From the NCBI GenBank assembly GCA_964581115.1, contig CAZOMY010000007.1:27943-91942 (forward strand): 64,000 nucleotides of DNA. The letters are read 5' to 3'. Made by a program: the position numbers and the translations under genes. The DNA comes from 2-02-FULL-55-14 sp964581115. Its GTDB lineage: Bacteria; Bacteroidota; Ignavibacteria; UBA10030. The notes under the pieces were generated by a model. It was not told the origin of the DNA and ran no database searches. It was given only the letters and a program-made list of their open reading frames with translations. Each line of letters starts with the position of its first letter. The first letter of the stretch is position 1. Positions 43,107-52,431 of this stretch are shown here, piece after piece.

Positions 43107-43304
43107 AAACGAATGATGATAGAGAGTTTTGCCGGGAAGTGCAATTTCCGCCAGATTTCGCTCCTTTTATCTCCCCCCGTTTTTCCCTATATATAAAGAT
43201 TCTCTTGTGATGTATTACACGGAGCGGGAGCGTACTCCAAACCTCCGGTGTTCTTACAAACATCGTCCGAGCCATTCACATCCACGTACAGTCGAAGGTC
43301 ATCC
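43107..43304. promoter_or_regulatory. AT-rich divergent promoter region
   Basis: This 198-nt gap separates the minus-strand kinase operon from the plus-strand tlpA operon. An AT-rich core (TATATATAAAG at 43188-43198) could supply -10 boxes (for example TATAAA at 43192-43197 on the plus strand), but no good -35 box is placed. Promoters for both directions must lie here. Confidence 0.4.
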
Positions 43305-43781
43305 ATGTTCCGTTCCTTGGCGTCTCTCCTCTTCGTCGTTCTTATCGTCACCGGCGCGGTCAGCGCCGACATGCGCAAGGCGCCACCGCTGACAGGCGCG
43401 ACCGCCAACGGGGCCACGATCGACCTTGCAGCGCTCAAAGGCAAGGTCGTCGTCGTGAACTTCTGGGCCACATGGTGCCCGCCCTGCCGGGCGGAGATCC
43501 CCGACTTCATCAGCGTGTACGGCGAGTACAAGTCGAAAGGGCTCGAGATCGTGGGGGTTTCGCTCGACGAAGGTGGCTGGTCCGAAGTCACTCCCTATGT
43601 CCAGCGTAGCAAGATCACTTACCCCATCATCCTCGGCGACCGGCGTGTCGCGCGCACATGGGGTGGCATCCAGGCGATCCCCACTACATTCATCATTGAC
43701 AAGCAGGGCAACATCGCCGCATCGCACGTTGGGTTGATGTCGAAGGCCCAACTGCTCGAGAAGATCAAACCCCTCCTATAA
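43305..43781 (+). CDS. TlpA/ResA-like periplasmic thiol:disulfide oxidoreductase
   Basis: This 158-residue protein starts at MFRSLASLLF with GAAGG about 7 nt upstream; the longer frame lacks a ribosome site. A signal peptide covers residues 1-20. The thioredoxin motif WCPPC is at 57-61, with the cis-Pro in AIPTTFIID. TlpA and ResA reduce apocytochrome c cysteines or similar targets. DsbD follows 15 nt later and would keep it reduced. Confidence 0.93.
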   Translation: MFRSLASLLFVVLIVTGAVSADMRKAPPLTGATANGATIDLAALKGKVVVVNFWATWCPPCRAEIPDFISVYGEYKSKGLEIVGVSLDEGGWSEVTPYVQRSKITYPIILGDRRVARTWGGIQAIPTTFIIDKQGNIAASHVGLMSKAQLLEKIKPLL

Positions 43782-43796
43782 CCGACCGGTCCGAAC

Positions 43797-45566
43797 ATGC
43801 AACGGCTTCTTGCACTTCTGGTCGCGCTGGCGGCTTCGCTCACCGCACAGCCGACGGGCACGGCCGACAAGCTTACCGTGTCAACGGTTCTCTCTGCCGA
43901 TGCCGTGGCACCCGGAGGCACGGTCCGGTTGGCCGTCGTGGCCGACATCCATGACCCTTGGCATATCAACGCGCACAAGCCGACGTTCGACTACCTCATC
44001 GGTACAACGCTCGAGCTGGAGTCGAAGGAGGGGATCATTGTCGCCGACCAGCGCTATCCCAGGGGCAAGTCGCTGAAGTTCGACTTCGCCGACAAGCCGA
44101 TCGACGTTTACGAGCGTCGCGCCGTCATTTTCACCGACTTGAAGGTGTCGAACCGGTTCGCGCCGGGCGTGGACACGCTGCGCGGAACGCTGACGGTGCA
44201 GGCGTGCAACAATGAGGTCTGCCTCGCTCCATCGCGCATCCCGATCGCCGTCCCCTTCAGTGTCGCCGAGGGAGCCGATTTCACCGCCCGGAACGAGGAG
44301 GTCTTCGGCCTCCTGTCTTCCGAGACCTATGAGCGGTCGAATGGAGAGCAGGGCGAACTCGCATCGCTCTTTGAGACGGAGGGATCTTTCGTCGCCTTCT
44401 TTGCGATCTTTCTGATCGGGCTCGCACTGAATCTGACGCCGTGCGTCTATCCGATGATGTCCGTGACCGTCTCGCTGTTCGGGACATCCGACCATCAGCA
44501 TGTCCGGGGCGCGTTCTTCAAGGCGGTGGTGTACGTACTCGGCATCGCGACGATGTACACGGTCCTCGGCGTGTCGGCCGCCCTGAGCGGCGGCCTCTTC
44601 GGCTCGTGGTTGCAGAGTCCGTGGGTGCTGGGCGGCATCGGCGTACTGCTCTTCGGGCTGGCGTTGTCGTCGTTCGGCCTCTATCAGCTACAGATGCCGT
44701 ACTGGTTGACCAGCCGGCTCGGCGGACAGACGGGCACGGGACTGATCGGCCTGTATCTCTCTGGCCTTGTGGTCGGCGTCTTCGCCGCGCCGTGCATCGG
44801 ACCGCCGGTCATCGCGCTGTTGACGCTCGTCGGCGCGAAGGGAGACCCGATGTTCGGCTTCCAGGCGTTCTTTTCGCTGTCGATGGGACTCGGCTTTCCC
44901 TACCTCATCCTTGGGACATTCTCGGGTCTTCTCAAGAAGATCCCGCGCTCAGGCGTCTGGATGGTCTGGGTCGAGCGCATCTTCGGCGTCATTCTGGTCG
45001 GGGCTGCGATCTTCTATTTGGCGTTGGCATTCCTGCCGAAGTTCTCGGTCCATGTCGTTCCGCTCACCCTTGTGCTCGGGGGCCTTTACCTAGGCTTCAT
45101 CGATCCATCGGGTCGAGGCAAGAAGGCGCTGCAGCGTGTTCAGTGGGCCGTCGGGATCCTGGCGATCGTTGCCGGAGCGCTGATCGCCCGGTCGATGTCG
45201 AAAGAGGCGATCGTGTGGGACCCGTACCGCTCGGAGCGGATCACTGAGGCCCGTGAGAACGGCATGCCGGTCGTCTTGGATTTCTCTGCGGACTGGTGCA
45301 TTCCGTGCAAGGAGCTGGAGTTGAACACCTTCACGGATCCGAAGGTGATCCTGGCCACGAGAGATTGGGTGCGTCTGAAGGTGGACCTGACGCAGTTCGA
45401 TTCGCCCGAAAGCGAAGCCCTCCGGCGCGAATATCGGATCTCGGGTGTGCCGACGATCCTGTTCCTCGGTCCCGATGGCGCCGAGGTCCCCGGCAGCCGC
45501 ATCGTCGGATTCGTCCCGCCGGCCGAGTTCCTTGCGGCGGTAGAACGCGCGCTCGGAGCCGGATAG
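43797..45566 (+). CDS. dsbD: Thiol:disulfide interchange protein DsbD
   Basis: This 589-residue protein has all three DsbD parts and all six catalytic cysteines. The signal peptide (1-18) is followed by the alpha domain with CNNEVC (137-142). Eight membrane helices follow, with Cys216 (NLTPCVYP) and Cys333 (AAPCIGPP). The C-terminal thioredoxin domain has DWCIPCKE (Cys501, Cys504). It passes electrons from cytosolic thioredoxin to the periplasm, most likely to the TlpA-like protein encoded just upstream, supporting the multiheme cytochrome c and the heme sensor encoded nearby. Confidence 0.95.
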   Translation: MQRLLALLVALAASLTAQPTGTADKLTVSTVLSADAVAPGGTVRLAVVADIHDPWHINAHKPTFDYLIGTTLELESKEGIIVADQRYPRGKSLKFDFADKPIDVYERRAVIFTDLKVSNRFAPGVDTLRGTLTVQACNNEVCLAPSRIPIAVPFSVAEGADFTARNEEVFGLLSSETYERSNGEQGELASLFETEGSFVAFFAIFLIGLALNLTPCVYPMMSVTVSLFGTSDHQHVRGAFFKAVVYVLGIATMYTVLGVSAALSGGLFGSWLQSPWVLGGIGVLLFGLALSSFGLYQLQMPYWLTSRLGGQTGTGLIGLYLSGLVVGVFAAPCIGPPVIALLTLVGAKGDPMFGFQAFFSLSMGLGFPYLILGTFSGLLKKIPRSGVWMVWVERIFGVILVGAAIFYLALAFLPKFSVHVVPLTLVLGGLYLGFIDPSGRGKKALQRVQWAVGILAIVAGALIARSMSKEAIVWDPYRSERITEARENGMPVVLDFSADWCIPCKELELNTFTDPKVILATRDWVRLKVDLTQFDSPESEALRREYRISGVPTILFLGPDGAEVPGSRIVGFVPPAEFLAAVERALGAG

Positions 45567-45606
45567 CCGAAAGAGCTCAGCGCCGGACCGGACAGGATCA
45601 CCCATC

Positions 45607-47187
45607 ATGCTGCGCAACCTCTCCATCTCGACGAAGGTGGCGGTCGTCCTGACCCCGCTATTCCTTCTCTCCTTCGTCGTCGTCATTTACGTCAATTACC
45701 GGTCCGAGGAGCAGCAACTCCTCGAGCAGGCTCAGTCGGCGGCGTTGGCACAGTCAAACACGATCAAGCGAACGCTCGTCCACCTCATGACCAAATATGA
45801 GGAGGTCGATGACAAGCTGCTGACACAGATCAGCCAGCCGGGGGGGGACGTTCAGAACCTACAGGTGCTGTTCCATCTCGACAGCTTGAAGCTGGGTGAG
45901 GATTTCCTGACGCCGGCCCGGGTCGAGAAGCTCCGCCAGCGTCAGGAACGCATCCAGCCGTATCATTCAAACCTCAGCGCCCGCGCCTTCGCCACCGGAC
46001 AGCCAGTTTGGGCCGTCACGTGCGCCATTCCCGAGCACCACGGCACGAAGCATCGACACGACCCCGTCGTTCTCGCCTCGCTCGACATGGGACTGCCGTG
46101 GGAATACTGGGATTGCGGGACATTGCGAATCATCCTTCCCTTCCCGGCTGAACGTCGCTGTCAGACATGCCACGATGTCGCCAACGGTTCCGTCCTCGGA
46201 GCGGCATCGATGGACATTCCGTTCCACTCGACGACCTCCGCCATCCGCTCGAACGCTCTCCGGTCCGCCGGCATCGTGCTGGCCTTCTCGGCTGTTGTCT
46301 TCGTGATCGGAGGCATCACGTTCCGTCGCTACGTCGGGCGTCCGATCCAGCAGCTCGTTCGTGCGACCACGCTGATCGGTGAACGCGGACTCGACGAGTC
46401 GATCACCGGATCGTACGACAACGACGAGATCGGACGGCTGGCCGAATCGTTCAGGCGCGCCCAGCAACGGCTGCGCGAGGCGCAGGAGGAACTCGTCCGG
46501 CGCGAGCGGCTCTCGACGCTCGGCCAGATGGCCAGCGGCATCATCCACGACTTTCGCAACCCGATGACGAATATCTCCGTCAGCCTCCAGGTGATCGAGC
46601 GCCAGCCCGACATGCCCGGCGAGCGGCGGGCGACACTATTCCGTCATATTCGTGAGTCGCTCGACCGGATGGTACGCATGACGCACGAACTACTGGAATA
46701 CGCGCGGGGCGAGACACGCCTGGAGATGGAGCAGGTGGCGTGCGATGAATTCCTGCGCGACGTCGAGGCCTACGCGCGGCCGCACCTGGAGGCCCACCGC
46801 ATCGAACTCGGGGTCCGTTGCGCGGACGACGCACCATCCGCACTCTTTGACCGCGAACGGCTGATGCGATGCGTCCTGAACCTCGTCAACAACGCCCAGG
46901 ATGCCATGCCCGACGGCGGTCGCATCTCCATCGAGATCCGTCGCGTCGGATCGGCGGTCGAAATCGAGGTCTCCGACACGGGCCCGGGCATTCCTCCTTC
47001 GATCCGGTCGACGCTCTTCGAGCCCTTCGTGACCTATGGCAAGCCCAAAGGGACGGGCCTTGGACTGGCGATCACGCGCCGCGTCGTCGAGCAACATGGC
47101 GGCTCCATTCGTTTCGCTTGCGGCGAGGCCGGAGGAACGACCTTTACGATCTCGATCCCGAACGGCGCGGCCCAACAAGCGGCTTGA
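45607..47187 (+). CDS. Sensor histidine kinase with heme-c (Tll0287/DUF3365-like) sensor domain
   Basis: This 526-residue protein has an N-terminal membrane helix (12-28), an extracytoplasmic domain to about 222 with a c-type heme motif CQTCH at 185-189, a second helix (about 223-243), a HAMP linker and a kinase core. His314 lies in GIIHDFRNP; the N-box is NLVNNAQDAM, G1 is DTGPGI and G2 is GTGLGL. The sensor part fits the DUF3365/Tll0287-like heme family. No response regulator is adjacent, so it is an orphan. The upstream tlpA-dsbD pair could supply reduced cysteines for heme attachment. Confidence 0.92.
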   Translation: MLRNLSISTKVAVVLTPLFLLSFVVVIYVNYRSEEQQLLEQAQSAALAQSNTIKRTLVHLMTKYEEVDDKLLTQISQPGGDVQNLQVLFHLDSLKLGEDFLTPARVEKLRQRQERIQPYHSNLSARAFATGQPVWAVTCAIPEHHGTKHRHDPVVLASLDMGLPWEYWDCGTLRIILPFPAERRCQTCHDVANGSVLGAASMDIPFHSTTSAIRSNALRSAGIVLAFSAVVFVIGGITFRRYVGRPIQQLVRATTLIGERGLDESITGSYDNDEIGRLAESFRRAQQRLREAQEELVRRERLSTLGQMASGIIHDFRNPMTNISVSLQVIERQPDMPGERRATLFRHIRESLDRMVRMTHELLEYARGETRLEMEQVACDEFLRDVEAYARPHLEAHRIELGVRCADDAPSALFDRERLMRCVLNLVNNAQDAMPDGGRISIEIRRVGSAVEIEVSDTGPGIPPSIRSTLFEPFVTYGKPKGTGLGLAITRRVVEQHGGSIRFACGEAGGTTFTISIPNGAAQQAA

Positions 47188-47232
47188 GGCAGCTTCCGGA
47201 CGTTGAAAAACCCAACCTTCAAGGAGCGTATC

Positions 47233-47637
47233 ATGCGGACCCTCAATGCGATCCTGATCATGCTCGCGGCCGCCATCATCTCGACCCCTGCACAGACGAC
47301 GAAGACATGGGAGGGATATCTGGCCGACCAGATGTGCGGCTCGAATTGGAAGGGGACCAAAGGAGAGGAGCGGGCGAAGAAGCACTCTCGGGCTTGCGGA
47401 CTTGAAGAGTCGTGCGCCGCCAGCGGCTACGGGGTCTTCACGAACGGCGTCTTCGTCAAGTTCACCGACGCCAGCTCGCCCAAGGCGAAGGCCTACCTGG
47501 AATCGATCACGGCGAAGAATGACATCCGGGTCCGAGTCACGGGAACGCTCGAAAGCGACAAGATCTCCGTGGTCTCGATCGAGACGGCAACACCGAGGTC
47601 CGGATCGAAACCTGCACGATCAAAGCCGCAGGGCTGA
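47233..47637 (+). CDS. Small secreted conserved hypothetical protein (possible OB-fold)
   Basis: This 134-residue protein starts at MRTLNAILIM, with AAGGAG 7 nt upstream. A signal peptide ends near AQ. The mature part reads WEGYLADQMCGSNWKG, then four cysteines in all (Met-Cys, Arg-Ala-Cys, Ser-Cys), SGYGVFTNGVFVKFTD and DIRVRVTGTLE. Similar periplasmic proteins with paired cysteines and a beta-barrel end are seen in Acidobacteria and FCB bacteria, but no function is known to me. It follows the heme kinase gene. Confidence 0.72.
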   Translation: MRTLNAILIMLAAAIISTPAQTTKTWEGYLADQMCGSNWKGTKGEERAKKHSRACGLEESCAASGYGVFTNGVFVKFTDASSPKAKAYLESITAKNDIRVRVTGTLESDKISVVSIETATPRSGSKPARSKPQG

Positions 47638-47767
47638 TCTGCCCCGCGACGGACGAGATCGATCGGGCTTCGACAGGTCCACATTCGCATTCGTGCCCAT
47701 GCGCGGCTGGCTTCTGCAGAAGACAAGATTGAGAAGCGTCAGTTGGCGCGAGTTCGACTCTGACTAT

Positions 47768-47989
47768 ATGGACAACGTCCTTCTGGCCGTCTTCGGCACT
47801 TTGAGCATCTTCGGCATCGGCTTCGGCGCTTTCTCGACGTGGATGGCGATGCGGGCCGCCCGAGATCCCAAGAGCTCCGAATTGGCGTTGGCCGGTTGGA
47901 GCGTCGGGGCGCTTCTCGGCTTAACCGCCGGCGGGATGAGCCTCGCCTATTTCGTGATACCCATCCTCCTGCATCACTGGCGGTCCTGA
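47768..47989 (+). CDS. Small two-helix membrane protein
   Basis: This 73-residue protein from the ATG at 47768 has two membrane helices (about 5-27 and 42-66) and a short charged loop. There is no clear ribosome site, and an in-frame ATG at 47699 is an alternative start. No family is recognised. The codon pattern supports this frame over the longer frame from 47402, which overlaps the previous gene. Confidence 0.5.
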   Translation: MDNVLLAVFGTLSIFGIGFGAFSTWMAMRAARDPKSSELALAGWSVGALLGLTAGGMSLAYFVIPILLHHWRS

Positions 47990-48139
47990 CGCCGACGGTT
48001 TCCGATTGTTCAATTATTGGAATTGGGGAGCGGACCTTCCCGGAGTTTGGAAGGCCCCCCTTCCGGGCCGACGAATCCACACGCATGGGATGGCACACCG
48101 ATTGACTCCCGCCCGGTGTCTCATCCACTGGAGGCTGCC

Positions 48140-48754
48140 ATGCGATCTCGACTGCAGTTCGTCTCCGCACTCGCCTCGCTCCTCATTGTGGCGGCCGGGT
48201 GCTCCAAGGAGGCGGAAGCTCCCCCCGTTCCGACCGCGACCATCGAGAATCTGAAGGTCGCCCACGCGTGCGCATTCAAGCGTTCTTTGTGGTACGCCAA
48301 TGCAGCCGTCGAAGCCGAGCAGGAACGTCTCGGCAATCTGGCTGCGATGTTCCGGGCGATCTCACGCTCCGAGGCCATCCACGCTGCGAATCACGAACGC
48401 CTGCTGGCCTCGAAGAACGCAACGACCGACACGTCGAAGGCCGCGTGTCTGCCTCTCGGGACGACCCGTCAAGCGCTCAAAATGGCGCAAAGTCTGGAAC
48501 GTACGCAGATCGAAGGCCTCTACCCGCCGATGGTCTCGACGGCCGTCAAAGAATCGTGGCCCGAGGCGGCTGAGCAATTCCGCCAGGCCGGACTTGTCGA
48601 CGCCGACCACCTGGCGCTCATGAAAGAGGCGGCTGGTCGAAGCGGAACGGTGCCGATGCGCTCATACCGGGTCTGCAGTTCCTGCGGCCACATCGACGTC
48701 GGTTCTGATTCGACATGCACGGTCTGCCGTGCGACGACGTTCGAAACACTCTGA
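48140..48754 (+). CDS. Lipoprotein rubrerythrin-like ferritin/rubredoxin protein
   Basis: This 204-residue protein starts at MRSRLQFVSAL with GGAGG just upstream. A lipobox (VAAGC) places it on the periplasmic side. Residues about 35-165 are helical and ferritin-like, with glutamates and histidines in ANAAVEAEQER, AISRSEAIHAANH and LVDADHLALM. A rubredoxin-like end has CSSC (179-182) and CTVC (193-196). Rubrerythrins reduce peroxide and are normally cytosolic, so an exported lipid-anchored form is unusual. It is the last gene of the plus-strand group and converges with the photolyase gene. Confidence 0.8.
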   Translation: MRSRLQFVSALASLLIVAAGCSKEAEAPPVPTATIENLKVAHACAFKRSLWYANAAVEAEQERLGNLAAMFRAISRSEAIHAANHERLLASKNATTDTSKAACLPLGTTRQALKMAQSLERTQIEGLYPPMVSTAVKESWPEAAEQFRQAGLVDADHLALMKEAAGRSGTVPMRSYRVCSSCGHIDVGSDSTCTVCRATTFETL

Positions 48755-48763
48755 CGTCGGATG

Positions 48764-50191
48764 CTATAATCCGCGCTTGAGCTCGAGGTAGGCGGCCTTG
48801 AAACGGGCCGATCCTTCGTGGTGATCGATGATCGGTCGTGGATACTCCTCGCCGATGACGCATCCGGCCTCACGCTGAACGAGAGGCGGCATCGACCACG
48901 GGGCGTGAATGTAGGCGTCGGGCACTCTTGCGAGTTCCGGAACGTGCGCTCGTATGTACGCGCCGGTCGGGTCGTAGCGCTCTGCCTGGAGGGTGGGATT
49001 GAAGATGCGCAGCGGTTTCGGGTCGACGCCCGTCGATGCCGACCACTGCCAGCCGCCGACGTTCGATGCGGTATCGATGTCGAGCAGATACTGCTCGAAG
49101 AATGCGGCCCCCGTTCTCCAGTCGTGCATCAGGTCTTTCGTCAGAAACGACGCGACGACCATACGCACGCGATTATGCATCCATCCGGTCGTCCGTAACT
49201 CGCGGATCCCTGCGTCGACGAGCGGATAGCCGGTCCTTCCTTCCTCCCATGCTTTCCTCGTTCTCTCCGAGCGGCTCCATGGCATACGGTCGAATTCGGG
49301 CCGGTAGTTGTCCGTGACAAGCTGAGGGAAATGATACAGCACGGCCTGGTAGAACTCGCGCCAGATCAGTTCATCGACGTATTTTGCGACCGCCGTTCGA
49401 ACTTCCGACGAGGCTTCGCGATGGATCGCCGAAGCGTCCTCGAGCAATCTCCGCGGCGAAATGCACCCGAATCGCAGGTATGCCGACATGCGGCTCGTGC
49501 CGGCCTCCGCCGGCAGGTCGCGTCCTTGATGGTAGCGCTGGAGCGGGCCTTCCAAGAACCGTCTCCACTGCTTCTCGGCGGCGGTAAGGCCGCCTCGCAT
49601 CGCCGGCCGTTCGATCGTTGCGCGACGATCCAGCTCTGCCGACCCCAGGACCCCGACCGATACCCCGGCCGGCGTTGAGAACTTCTTCGGCCGGCCAAAC
49701 GGTGCGGGGTGATCGAGTCGTTTCCACGCATTCGCAAACGGCGTGAAGACGACGTACGGCTTTCCTTCCGCGGTGAGCACTTCAGTCGGCTCGTGGATGA
49801 CATGATCGCGGAAGCTCTGCACGTCGATGCCGTACCGGCGGTAGAGGCGCTCCACGGCCTCATCGCGGCGGCGGGCTGCCGGCTCGTAGTCGCGGTTGTA
49901 AAAGAGCGCCGACGGCTGGAACTCACGGATGATCGCTTCATGCACCTCGAGCGCCGCGCCCCGGCGACAGATCAGCCGTCCGCCTCTCCCGACAATGGCC
50001 GAATCGAGGTCGCGCAACGCCTCGGCCTGGAAGTCGAACACCGCCCCGTCAGACGGAAGCCGGTCGATCACGTCATCGTCGAAGATGAAGAGCGGCACTA
50101 CTGGAACGCCAGTCGACGCTGCATGATAGAGCGCTGCGTGATCGTCGACGCGCAGGTCTCGACGGAACCATACCACGACCGGCCGGCTCAT
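48764..50191 (-). CDS. phrB: Deoxyribodipyrimidine photolyase (class I CPD type)
   Basis: This 475-residue protein has the photolyase alpha/beta domain (WFRRDLRVDDHAALYHA at 9-25) and the FAD-binding domain, with motifs ELIWREFYQAVLYHFP, GYPLVDAGIRELRTTGWMHNRVRMVVASFLTKDL and STGVDPKPLRIFNPTLQAERYDPTGAYI. It repairs UV-induced pyrimidine dimers with blue light. Its start overlaps the stop of the carotenoid-type oxidase gene (ATGA). It is the last gene of the CarH-headed operon. Confidence 0.94.
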   Translation of the reverse strand: MSRPVVVWFRRDLRVDDHAALYHAASTGVPVVPLFIFDDDVIDRLPSDGAVFDFQAEALRDLDSAIVGRGGRLICRRGAALEVHEAIIREFQPSALFYNRDYEPAARRRDEAVERLYRRYGIDVQSFRDHVIHEPTEVLTAEGKPYVVFTPFANAWKRLDHPAPFGRPKKFSTPAGVSVGVLGSAELDRRATIERPAMRGGLTAAEKQWRRFLEGPLQRYHQGRDLPAEAGTSRMSAYLRFGCISPRRLLEDASAIHREASSEVRTAVAKYVDELIWREFYQAVLYHFPQLVTDNYRPEFDRMPWSRSERTRKAWEEGRTGYPLVDAGIRELRTTGWMHNRVRMVVASFLTKDLMHDWRTGAAFFEQYLLDIDTASNVGGWQWSASTGVDPKPLRIFNPTLQAERYDPTGAYIRAHVPELARVPDAYIHAPWSMPPLVQREAGCVIGEEYPRPIIDHHEGSARFKAAYLELKRGL

Positions 50192-51738
50192 CGGTCCTCC
50201 GCCTGCAGACGCCGACGCAGCGACAAGGCGCCAAGAACCACGCCCGGAATGCCTTGTCCGGGGAATACGGTATCGCCGACCGCATAGAGGCCGTCAAAAG
50301 GCGTGATCGGACGGGGATAGGACCAGGGGAAAAGCCTCCGGTCGAGCGGGATACCTCCAACCATGCCGTCGGCGCGTCCGGTGTAGCGTTGGAAGGTGCG
50401 TGGAGTACCGATCTCGTATCGGATCGGCGACAGTTCCGCCAGTTCGGGCACCGACGTTCGGAGTGACGTCAGCACCTCGGGACCGATCTGTGCTTTCCAG
50501 GCGTCATACGTCGCCGCATCGCGCAGGTCGGCAAAACGCTCCGGAGCGATGTGCATGCTCACCGAGAGCGCCCGGGTCCCCGACGGGGAACGTCCCGTGT
50601 CGAGCGGATGAGAGAATGACAGGAACATCGACGTCGCTCCGACCGACGTGATCGGCCGGTCGGGCAGCACCTGAACATGGATCGGGAACGAACGAGGCAG
50701 TGTGTCAGGCACGACCGCCGTCATTGTCACCGCGCTCCACATCTGCACGCCGTTCCTGCGTACGCGTCCGATGAGTGAGCGATAGTAGGCCTCCACCTCC
50801 CCTTCCGTGATATCCGGAAGGTTGAAGATGGGGATGGCTGTCACGACCCGGTCGGCCATGATGCGGTGCCCGCGCTTCGTCCCAACGACCCAGCGAAGGC
50901 CCTCTTTCCGGATCGACGTGACGCGATGATAGTATGCCACTTCGGCGCCAAGCATGCGCGCACGCGACTCCAGAAAACGCGCGAACGTGATGAGGCCTCC
51001 GCGTACCGTATGGACCGAGGCATTGGCGTATGAGAGACCGAGGGCTCCCGAGAGCATCCGGGCTTGCTCCGATCCGAGCTGGTTGGTGATCAGGAGCTGT
51101 GCGTCGACGAAACGACGGAAGGGCCCTCCGTCAAGACCGTGACGCCTGAGCCGGGAGGCGACCGATCGGAACATCCACGGCACGGAGCGCACGAGGTCGG
51201 CGTTCAGACCCGGCAGATCGTCGAGGAGATCACGAAGCGAAAGGGGTGGAATGAACGGAGTGGACGGCAGGGCGTGGTAGACGCCGTCGGCGATGGCGAA
51301 GATCTCGTCCCAGAAGCGGCGTTGGTCTTGCTGAAAGAATGACGCAAGCCGATCGTACCAAAGACGACGGTCGGTCGTGAGGTCGAGACGCCGACCACCG
51401 ATGACGGCGGAGAGCGACGGATCGCACGACAGGAGGTCGCTGAACCAGCCGATCTCGTCGAACAGCATCCGGAGGGGCTGTCCATCGTCGGTGCCGCAGA
51501 CGGTCGTCGCGCCAACGTCGAACCACGTGCCACGGTCGTTATAGGAAGAAGCACATCCGCCCGGATAATGGATCGCCTCGAGCACGGCGACGCGGCGCCC
51601 GTCCTTCGCCAACAGCGCACCGAGCGAGAGTCCGGCCATTCCCGCACCGACGATCACGACGTCATAGCGGTCGTGGGCAAGCGTAGCCGGCGAGCGGCGT
51701 TCGGAACCGGGTGATGCTTCGGCCGCCGTTGCTTCCAT
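50188..51738 (-). CDS. FAD-dependent phytoene desaturase/carotenoid isomerase-like oxidoreductase
   Basis: This 516-residue protein starts at MEATAAEASPGS (a longer frame is a shadow over folE). The FAD motif VVIVGAGMAGLSLGALLAKDG (about residues 25-45) is followed by YPGGCASSY, and the C-terminal FAD part is PFDGLYAVGDTVFPGQGIPGVVLGALS. This places it in the CrtI/CrtISO group. Its substrate is not certain; carotenoid or related polyene is likely from family and from the light-response context. Confidence 0.87.
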   Translation of the reverse strand: MEATAAEASPGSERRSPATLAHDRYDVVIVGAGMAGLSLGALLAKDGRRVAVLEAIHYPGGCASSYNDRGTWFDVGATTVCGTDDGQPLRMLFDEIGWFSDLLSCDPSLSAVIGGRRLDLTTDRRLWYDRLASFFQQDQRRFWDEIFAIADGVYHALPSTPFIPPLSLRDLLDDLPGLNADLVRSVPWMFRSVASRLRRHGLDGGPFRRFVDAQLLITNQLGSEQARMLSGALGLSYANASVHTVRGGLITFARFLESRARMLGAEVAYYHRVTSIRKEGLRWVVGTKRGHRIMADRVVTAIPIFNLPDITEGEVEAYYRSLIGRVRRNGVQMWSAVTMTAVVPDTLPRSFPIHVQVLPDRPITSVGATSMFLSFSHPLDTGRSPSGTRALSVSMHIAPERFADLRDAATYDAWKAQIGPEVLTSLRTSVPELAELSPIRYEIGTPRTFQRYTGRADGMVGGIPLDRRLFPWSYPRPITPFDGLYAVGDTVFPGQGIPGVVLGALSLRRRLQAEDR

Positions 51739-51752
51739 GGTGGTCGAAGCGT

Positions 51753-52403
51753 TCAGCGCGCGTCGCCGCCGCGGATTCCGGCCAGAAACTGTTGACGCAG
51801 GTGTTCGTCCGTCTCGAACACCCCGGTAAAGACCGACGTTGCCGTCGTCGAACCCTGTTTCTCGACGCCGCGCATCATCATGCACATGTGGGAGGCTTCG
51901 ATCCACACGGCAACGCCCTTCGGCTGCAATGCGGCGGTGAGGGCGTCGGCGGCATCTTTCGTCATCCGTTCCTGCACCTGCAGACGCCGGGCAATGGCGT
52001 CGAGCATTCGCGGGACCTTGCTCAATCCGACGATGCGGCCGTCGGGAACGTACGCGACATGGGCCCGGCCAAAGAACGGGAGCAAATGATGCTCACACAG
52101 GGAATAGAATTCCACGTCGCGCACGAGTACCAGACTCGAAAAGTCCTCTTCGAATACTGCGGACTGCAGGATCTCGACGGGATCCGAATCATAGCCGCTC
52201 GTGAGAAAATTCCAGGCTTTCGCAGCCCGCTGGGGCGTCTTCAGGAGCCCCTCTCGCGAGACATCCTCGCCCGCCGCTTCTATCAAGCCGCGATACAGCA
52301 CTGGCAGCGATTCCGGGGCACCCTCGTCGTGGCGGTGCGTTCCTGAGCGGACGTAGCGTGAAGGGACCGGAAGGTCGGTGATCGTGGCGAGTGGCTGAGG
52401 CAT
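51753..52403 (-). CDS. folE: GTP cyclohydrolase I
   Basis: This 216-residue protein starts at MPQPLATITDLPVPS with AGGA 7 nt upstream. Motifs are typical: GLLKTPQRAAKAWNFLTSGYD, the zinc and active-site segment VEFYSLCEHHLLPFFGRAHVAYVP, SKVPRMLDAIARRLQVQERMT and SHMCMMMRG with the second zinc ligand. It forms dihydroneopterin triphosphate for folate. In this operon it may supply folate antenna for the photolyase. Confidence 0.95.
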   Translation of the reverse strand: MPQPLATITDLPVPSRYVRSGTHRHDEGAPESLPVLYRGLIEAAGEDVSREGLLKTPQRAAKAWNFLTSGYDSDPVEILQSAVFEEDFSSLVLVRDVEFYSLCEHHLLPFFGRAHVAYVPDGRIVGLSKVPRMLDAIARRLQVQERMTKDAADALTAALQPKGVAVWIEASHMCMMMRGVEKQGSTTATSVFTGVFETDEHLRQQFLAGIRGGDAR

Positions 52404-52431
52404 ACAAGGATCCTTTCGACGTGACGGCCGC

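Noticed and set aside
47402..47767. Longer frame of 195 codons ahead of the small membrane protein
   Set aside because: Its first part overlaps the secreted hypothetical gene in another frame and is Arg/Ser-rich. Only the last 73 codons look like a protein.
48038..48072. Alternative hairpins (CCTTCC/GGAAGG) upstream of the rubrerythrin gene, possible attenuator
   Set aside because: GGAAGG can pair with CCTTCC on either side, but stems are only 6 bp in GC-rich DNA, with no T-run and no leader peptide.
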